Of a DNA stretch of 8,173 nucleotides, positions 5,402 to 8,173 are shown one piece after another. Source of the DNA: JBDRHL01 sp043816955 (GTDB taxonomy: Bacteria; Planctomycetota; Phycisphaerae; Sedimentisphaerales; CAYZTY01); assembly GCA_043816955.1 (NCBI GenBank), contig JBDRHL010000020.1, positions 1 to 8,173 of the forward strand. Direction: 5' to 3'. The translations under genes were made by a program, and so were the position numbers. How positions within the stretch are numbered: the stretch's first letter is position 1; each line of letters begins with the position of its first letter. Below the pieces are notes generated by a model that saw only the letters and a list, made by a program, of their open reading frames with translations, was not told the DNA's origin and made no database searches.

Positions 5402-6444
5402 AACTTACTGAACTTTTGGAGGATTACTTGGAACGGACACGAACACAAATAGAACCTTCTACTGCTAAATCTGCTAAATACAGCATGAATGACTTCATTA
5501 CAGCTATTGGAGATATTTATTCTGACCGTGTCACTTACAGACATTGCGAAAGGTTCCATCAGTATTGTTTTGATAAAGGACTGCGGCCATCATCGGTCAA
5601 CAGCCACATCAAATTAGTTAAGCGTATATTCTCGTTGGCTGTGAAGAGAGGTCAATTAGAGCAAAATCCCTTTGATGGTTTACCTTTGCTAAAAGTTCCA
5701 AAGAAACCTGTCCGGATATTCAGCAAAGATGAGTTCGAGAGAATCCTGGCTGTTGCACGTTCACAGATATGGAAAGCACGGATTCTATTGGCCAAGACAG
5801 CAGGTCTTCGCAGGAGTGAAATTCTTAACCTAACCTTAAACGATATTGACTTCGCAAAAGGTAAGATTGTTGTCCAGCCCAAAGAGGATACGAAGTATAC
5901 CTGGCGATGGTCAGTTAAAGACAAAGATGTGCGGGAATTGCCCCTGGTAGACAAAACAGCTCAATTGCTCATAGACATCCAAGCCGAACTACCTGAGGGC
6001 CAACCGTATCTGGTTTTGCCGGCACGGCGCTATCAGTATCTTATGGGCTTAAAAGCAAAAGGAAAACTCAAGTACGAACTGCGTAAGTGCCCTGATGACA
6101 ACTATAGCCGTAGTTGGCAAACGATCTTCAAGAGGGCCGGTATTGAAAATGGAACTTTCCATGATTTGCGAAGTACCTGTATAACAGAATGGCTTGAAAA
6201 AGGATTGATGCCTCACGAGGTTAAAGAGCTTGCCGGCCACACAGATATAAACACCACGATGAACTATTATGTTGGAATTAGAGAATCTTTGATTGATAGA
6301 GCAAGAGGTGCCAGCAGTGCTGCTTTGGGCGAAGATTCCAGTGCGCTTTCCGTGCGCGCTACCCAAAATAGTCAAAATGGCAACGCAGAAGCGATGTCGA
6401 AGAGTTCGCAACCTTTTGTTTTAACTGAGGTTAAGCAAACTTGA
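5398..6444 (+). CDS. Tyrosine site-specific recombinase (integrase), core-binding and catalytic domains
   Basis: The 348-aa protein has a SAM-like core-binding domain at about 1-100 and a catalytic domain at about 105-300. All six expected catalytic residues are visible: R138 (AGLRRSE), K174 in the beta-hairpin (WSVKDKD), H255 and R258 (FHDLRST), H281 (AGHTDI) and the nucleophile Y290 (TTMNYY). The enzyme should therefore be active. A Ser/Ala-rich tail of about 45 residues (about 304-348) follows. No Shine-Dalgarno sequence precedes the ATG, which overlaps the stop of the 63-aa upstream gene as ATGA, so translation probably depends on coupling or on a -1 frameshift. With the upstream excisionase-like gene it forms the mobility module of an integrative element. 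The target is probably a tRNA or tmRNA 3' end (compare 2226-2250), but this is unproven. Confidence 0.93.
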   Translation: MKLTELLEDYLERTRTQIEPSTAKSAKYSMNDFITAIGDIYSDRVTYRHCERFHQYCFDKGLRPSSVNSHIKLVKRIFSLAVKRGQLEQNPFDGLPLLKVPKKPVRIFSKDEFERILAVARSQIWKARILLAKTAGLRRSEILNLTLNDIDFAKGKIVVQPKEDTKYTWRWSVKDKDVRELPLVDKTAQLLIDIQAELPEGQPYLVLPARRYQYLMGLKAKGKLKYELRKCPDDNYSRSWQTIFKRAGIENGTFHDLRSTCITEWLEKGLMPHEVKELAGHTDINTTMNYYVGIRESLIDRARGASSAALGEDSSALSVRATQNSQNGNAEAMSKSSQPFVLTEVKQT

Positions 6445-6516
6445 AGCGACAGCACTTGAATGTATGACACCATATCTCATAAAATTAACGTGTCAGACTT
6501 GGAAATTTTGAACCAA

Positions 6517-6840
6517 TTAACAGAAAACCCGGCTATCATTTTTTCTTACATGTTTTCCGGAGGGGAGAAAAAAATCTTTCCTAACCATCATTGCCATTCC
6601 CGCACCCGGCAATACCAAGAATTCGTTCCAGAACATCTCTCCTTCCCGTGTAAGAGCGTATGTCTGGCAGGAGTCAAACGAAATACCAAAATCAAGAACA
6701 TAAGGTTGATCTGTCAAACCATTCTTCAATATGATGTTGGTAGGCTTTAGGTCCCTGTGGCCGATGAAAGAATCGTATACAGCAGGAACTCGTGCACCTT
6801 TTTCACATGCCCAACAATGATTATACAACCTGTATAACAA
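6517..6840 (-). pseudogene. Relic of a Hanks-type Ser/Thr protein kinase
   Basis: The minus strand encodes a fragment with the kinase catalytic loop HRDLKPTNIIL (about residues 28-38) and the metal-binding VLDFGIS (about 48-54), followed by LTREGEMFWNEFLVLPG, which corresponds to the activation segment; the P-E of the usual A/L-P-E motif is altered to P-G. Only about 107 codons exist compared with about 250 for a kinase domain. The N-lobe with the ATP-binding glycine loop and Lys is missing, and so is the C-lobe after the activation segment. The catalytic Asp, Asn and DFG are retained, so decay appears recent or due to truncation at both ends. There is no ribosome site, the only start is a TTG, and past the P-G the frame becomes implausible (a frame change near 6590 is possible). 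Not expected to be functional. Confidence 0.65.
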
Positions 6841-6878
6841 GTTCCCGTTGCTTCTTCAATACTAAACAAAGCTTTCTA

Positions 6879-6896
6879 TCCCCGCCTACGCGGGGA
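6879..6896 (+). repeat. REP-like palindrome A
   Basis: TCCCCGC (6879-6885) pairs with GCGGGGA (6890-6896) around the loop CTAC, followed by CAAA. It closely matches the element at 6995-7014 in design and orientation, with paired changes in the stem, so both appear to be copies of one dispersed palindromic repeat family. No T-tract follows on either strand. Confidence 0.55.
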
Positions 6897-6994
6897 CAAA
6901 TCTTCTCTTTGCAGATTTTACTCATTTACGGTGAAGCTGCAAGATTTTCTTTTTTAATCTGGTTTTGGAGGCTGGGTGAGAAAAAATAAAATAG

Positions 6995-7014
6995 ATTCCT
7001 GCCTCCGCAGGAAT
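6995..7014 (-). terminator. REP-like palindrome B acting as intrinsic terminator of the nucleotidyltransferase-HEPN gene
   Basis: ATTCCTGC (6995-7002) pairs perfectly with GCAGGAAT (7007-7014) around a 4-nt loop. On the minus strand the hairpin starts 6 nt after the stop codon of the gene at 7021-7884 and is followed by a T-rich run (CTATTTTATTTTTTC), so it should terminate that transcript. It is also the second copy of the palindrome at 6879-6896 (shared core C-Y-G-C-C-T-N-C-G-C-R-G-G, shared GACAAA or GGACAAA edge). Confidence 0.6.
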
Positions 7015-7020
7015 GACAAA

Positions 7021-7884
7021 TTAAACAAAACTTTTGATTTTCGCTGCGCATATTCTTTCTGTCACTTCGTGTAGTTTTTTGACGCATGGGGCTAATTGCT
7101 TCAATTGTTGTTTTGTGATTTTGTAATCGGGGTCGTATCTTGCGCCTATATAGGCGTAATCCAGCAGATTAAAAAGCTCCTCCTGCTCGGCGGTTTCTCT
7201 TGGGAAAATGTTGCGCAAAGTACGGTCATGTTTTCCGGCCATATGGCCTAATATCATAAGATAATGCTCGTTGGGATTGTAACTTGTAAAAACCAATAAA
7301 ATAGCTTTGTAACTTCGCTCGGTGGTTTGATGGAGGCTGAAAGCCGCTTCGTTATATGAACGGTCGTTAAGAGCGTTCTCGAACTGGCGGTATGCGTCTT
7401 TTGCACTGGTGAACCAGTGGTCGAAGTGGTCTTGAGCGATTCGTTTTTGTTCTGTGGGTTTTAGTTTTCGTTTGCGGGCGAGTTTGTAATTGCTGGAATC
7501 GTATAGCATTATCCCTTCTTTTTTGATGTCGGCAAAGAAATATTGGTTTTGTAGCAGTTGGATGTTGAGGTATTGAATATCGTGAGCGATTATGCGAATG
7601 TGGGTTGAGAGATTCAGTTTGTCGCATTTTTTTGTAATATTTTGCCACAGGCTGGTATTGTCGGCGGTTTTCTTTTCGCTGGTTACAACGAGGATGTCGT
7701 AATCGGATACATGGCCGGACTTGCGATCATGGGCGAGGTCTTTTTGTTCTTTGTAATTGCCGCGGGCATAGCTGCCGTACAGGATTATCATCTGGGCTGA
7801 GGGGAATTGTTTGCGGATTATCCGGGTAATAAGCTTTAGTTCTTCGCGTTTGTATTCCGGTAAATGTGCCAGTGATTTTTTCAT
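7021..7884 (-). CDS. Minimal nucleotidyltransferase fused to a HEPN domain (MNT-HEPN)
   Basis: The 287-aa protein joins two domains that are usually the two halves of a toxin-antitoxin pair. Residues about 15-130 form a DNA-polymerase-beta-like minimal nucleotidyltransferase with GSYARG at 37-42 and DYDILVV (D61 and D63) after an insertion of about 18 residues; a third acidic residue is not obvious. Residues about 145-285 form a HEPN domain: a four-helix pattern with FSLHQTTERSYKAILLVF (182-199) and the ARYDPDY signature (248-254). The canonical R-x4-6-H RNase motif is not clearly present, so this may be a non-cleaving or differently active HEPN. Close full-length relatives with the same start and ending exist in several bacterial phyla (memory, not checked). 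It is monocistronic, with its own promoter and terminator. Possible roles are nucleotidyl transfer to proteins or RNA, or self-contained control of a HEPN ribonuclease. Confidence 0.85.
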   Translation of the reverse strand: MKKSLAHLPEYKREELKLITRIIRKQFPSAQMIILYGSYARGNYKEQKDLAHDRKSGHVSDYDILVVTSEKKTADNTSLWQNITKKCDKLNLSTHIRIIAHDIQYLNIQLLQNQYFFADIKKEGIMLYDSSNYKLARKRKLKPTEQKRIAQDHFDHWFTSAKDAYRQFENALNDRSYNEAAFSLHQTTERSYKAILLVFTSYNPNEHYLMILGHMAGKHDRTLRNIFPRETAEQEELFNLLDYAYIGARYDPDYKITKQQLKQLAPCVKKLHEVTERICAAKIKSFV

Positions 7885-7892
7885 ATCCCGCC

Positions 7893-7920
7893 ATTATAGC
7901 CAAAACCGACAACTCCACAA
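7893..7920 (-). promoter_or_regulatory. Promoter of the MNT-HEPN gene, nearly leaderless
   Basis: On the minus strand TTGTGG (7915-7920) and a perfect TATAAT (7893-7898) are separated by 16 bp. Only 8 nt (GGCGGGAT) lie between the -10 box and the ATG, so the mRNA would begin at or within 1-2 nt of the start codon. The 13-mer TTTTGGCTATAAT covering this -10 box is also found in front of the IS110 transposase (1853-1865). Confidence 0.55.
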
Positions 7921-7983
7921 CGGTTTATTTCCTTTGCACAGGTTCATCTTTGAGAGATCAGAGGGGAGAAGGGAGATTGCCAC

Positions 7984-8001
7984 AGGCCGCTGGGGCGGCC
8001 T
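7984..8001. repeat. REP-like palindrome C
   Basis: AGGCCGC (7984-7990) pairs perfectly with GCGGCCT (7995-8001) around the loop TGGG. It is framed by gagattgccac and tggtgatgacg, an arrangement I associate with dispersed palindromic repeats in many bacterial genomes. It is a different sequence from palindromes A and B but shares the short 4-nt loop. Confidence 0.45.
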
Positions 8002-8027
8002 TGGTGATGACGGGGTTTGTGGTGGGT

Positions 8028-8056
8028 GAAGAAAACCCCCAGAACGAGTCTGGGGG
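8028..8056 (-). terminator. Intrinsic terminator facing left, for a gene beyond the right edge
   Basis: On the minus strand CCCCCAGA and TCTGGGGG form an 8-bp GC-rich stem around a 5-nt loop, followed directly by TTTTCTTC. No complete gene ends just upstream inside the window, so the transcript it stops must enter from the right. A short open minus frame ends near 8113 (…CHPAKRLYL), but it is too short to identify. Confidence 0.65.
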
Positions 8057-8063
8057 CTGCTAT

Positions 8064-8124
8064 GAGGTTATCTGTCAACGGTTATAATTAAATTATTTTT
8101 GTTTTAATTCATAAATATAACCTC
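8064..8124. repeat. AT-rich nested inverted repeat
   Basis: GAGGTTAT (8064-8071) pairs with ATAACCTC (8117-8124). Alternatively GGTTATA (8080-8086) pairs with TATAACC (8116-8122), with inner arms AATTAAA (8086-8092) and TTTAATT (8103-8109). The stretch is very AT-rich and non-coding. It may be a protein-binding or easily melted region; no function is assigned. Confidence 0.3.
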
Positions 8125-8173
8125 TTTGCTGGGTGGCAATTTCGGCTCAGTCTGCTATTCGTGCTCAAGGCAC

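Noticed and set aside
6460..6750. Plus-strand 96-codon ORF after the integrase
   Set aside because: It is antisense to the kinase relic, which has unmistakable HRD and DFG motifs.
1..8173. CRISPR array, rRNA gene or replication origin
   Set aside because: No regularly spaced repeats, no rRNA-like conserved stretches and no iteron or DnaA-box cluster seen.

Overview
The window looks like a mobile, partly decayed accessory region of a bacterial genome, probably a planctomycete (Planctomycetota, perhaps the Phycisphaerae). That assignment rests on the integrase/excisionase family, a C-terminal tail ORF of the type ending in a W-P-x-L-P motif, and the overall mix of genes. It is my judgement from remembered sequences, not a database result. 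Base composition is moderate to AT-rich and codon use is mixed.

Layout. At 1-87 (minus) is the N-terminus of an IS1595-family transposase that runs off the left edge, with a near-consensus promoter placed so close to the ATG that the mRNA would be almost leaderless. From about 140 to 680 there is no gene I can defend. At 736-1785 (minus) lies an intact IS110-family (DEDD) transposase with a long hairpin just behind it and a short non-coding leader in front; a bridge RNA is expected in one of these flanks. In the leader a perfect 9-bp inverted repeat can mask the transposase ribosome-binding site, but only in transcripts that start outside the element. At 1925-2250 are an orphan C-terminal tail ORF and, at its upstream edge, an isolated tRNA/tmRNA T-arm sequence that looks like an attachment site.

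The centre (2450-4499, minus) is a compact operon: an unrecognised 129-aa charged helical protein, then a HerA/FtsK-type ATPase. The ATPase is cut by one in-frame TAA after 47 codons; changing that TAA to CAA (Gln) would restore one continuous protein of about 556 aa. It could be a fresh nonsense mutation, a recoded stop, or two polypeptides. The operon diverges from an integration module (4843-6444, plus): an excisionase-like helix-turn-helix protein behind operator-like repeats, a 63-aa protein equivalent to an integrase N-terminal arm-binding domain, and a tyrosine recombinase with a complete catalytic set that starts in an ATGA overlap. The integrase is thus split into two genes. The simplest reading is an integrative element carrying the HerA operon as cargo or as a DNA-processing or defence function.

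The right end holds a relic of a Hanks-type protein kinase (6517-6840, minus), two related REP-like palindromes, and an intact single-gene fusion of a minimal nucleotidyltransferase with a HEPN domain (7021-7884, minus), possibly leaderless. One palindrome doubles as that gene's terminator. Beyond it are a third palindrome, a strong minus-strand terminator for a gene outside the window, and an AT-rich inverted-repeat stretch.
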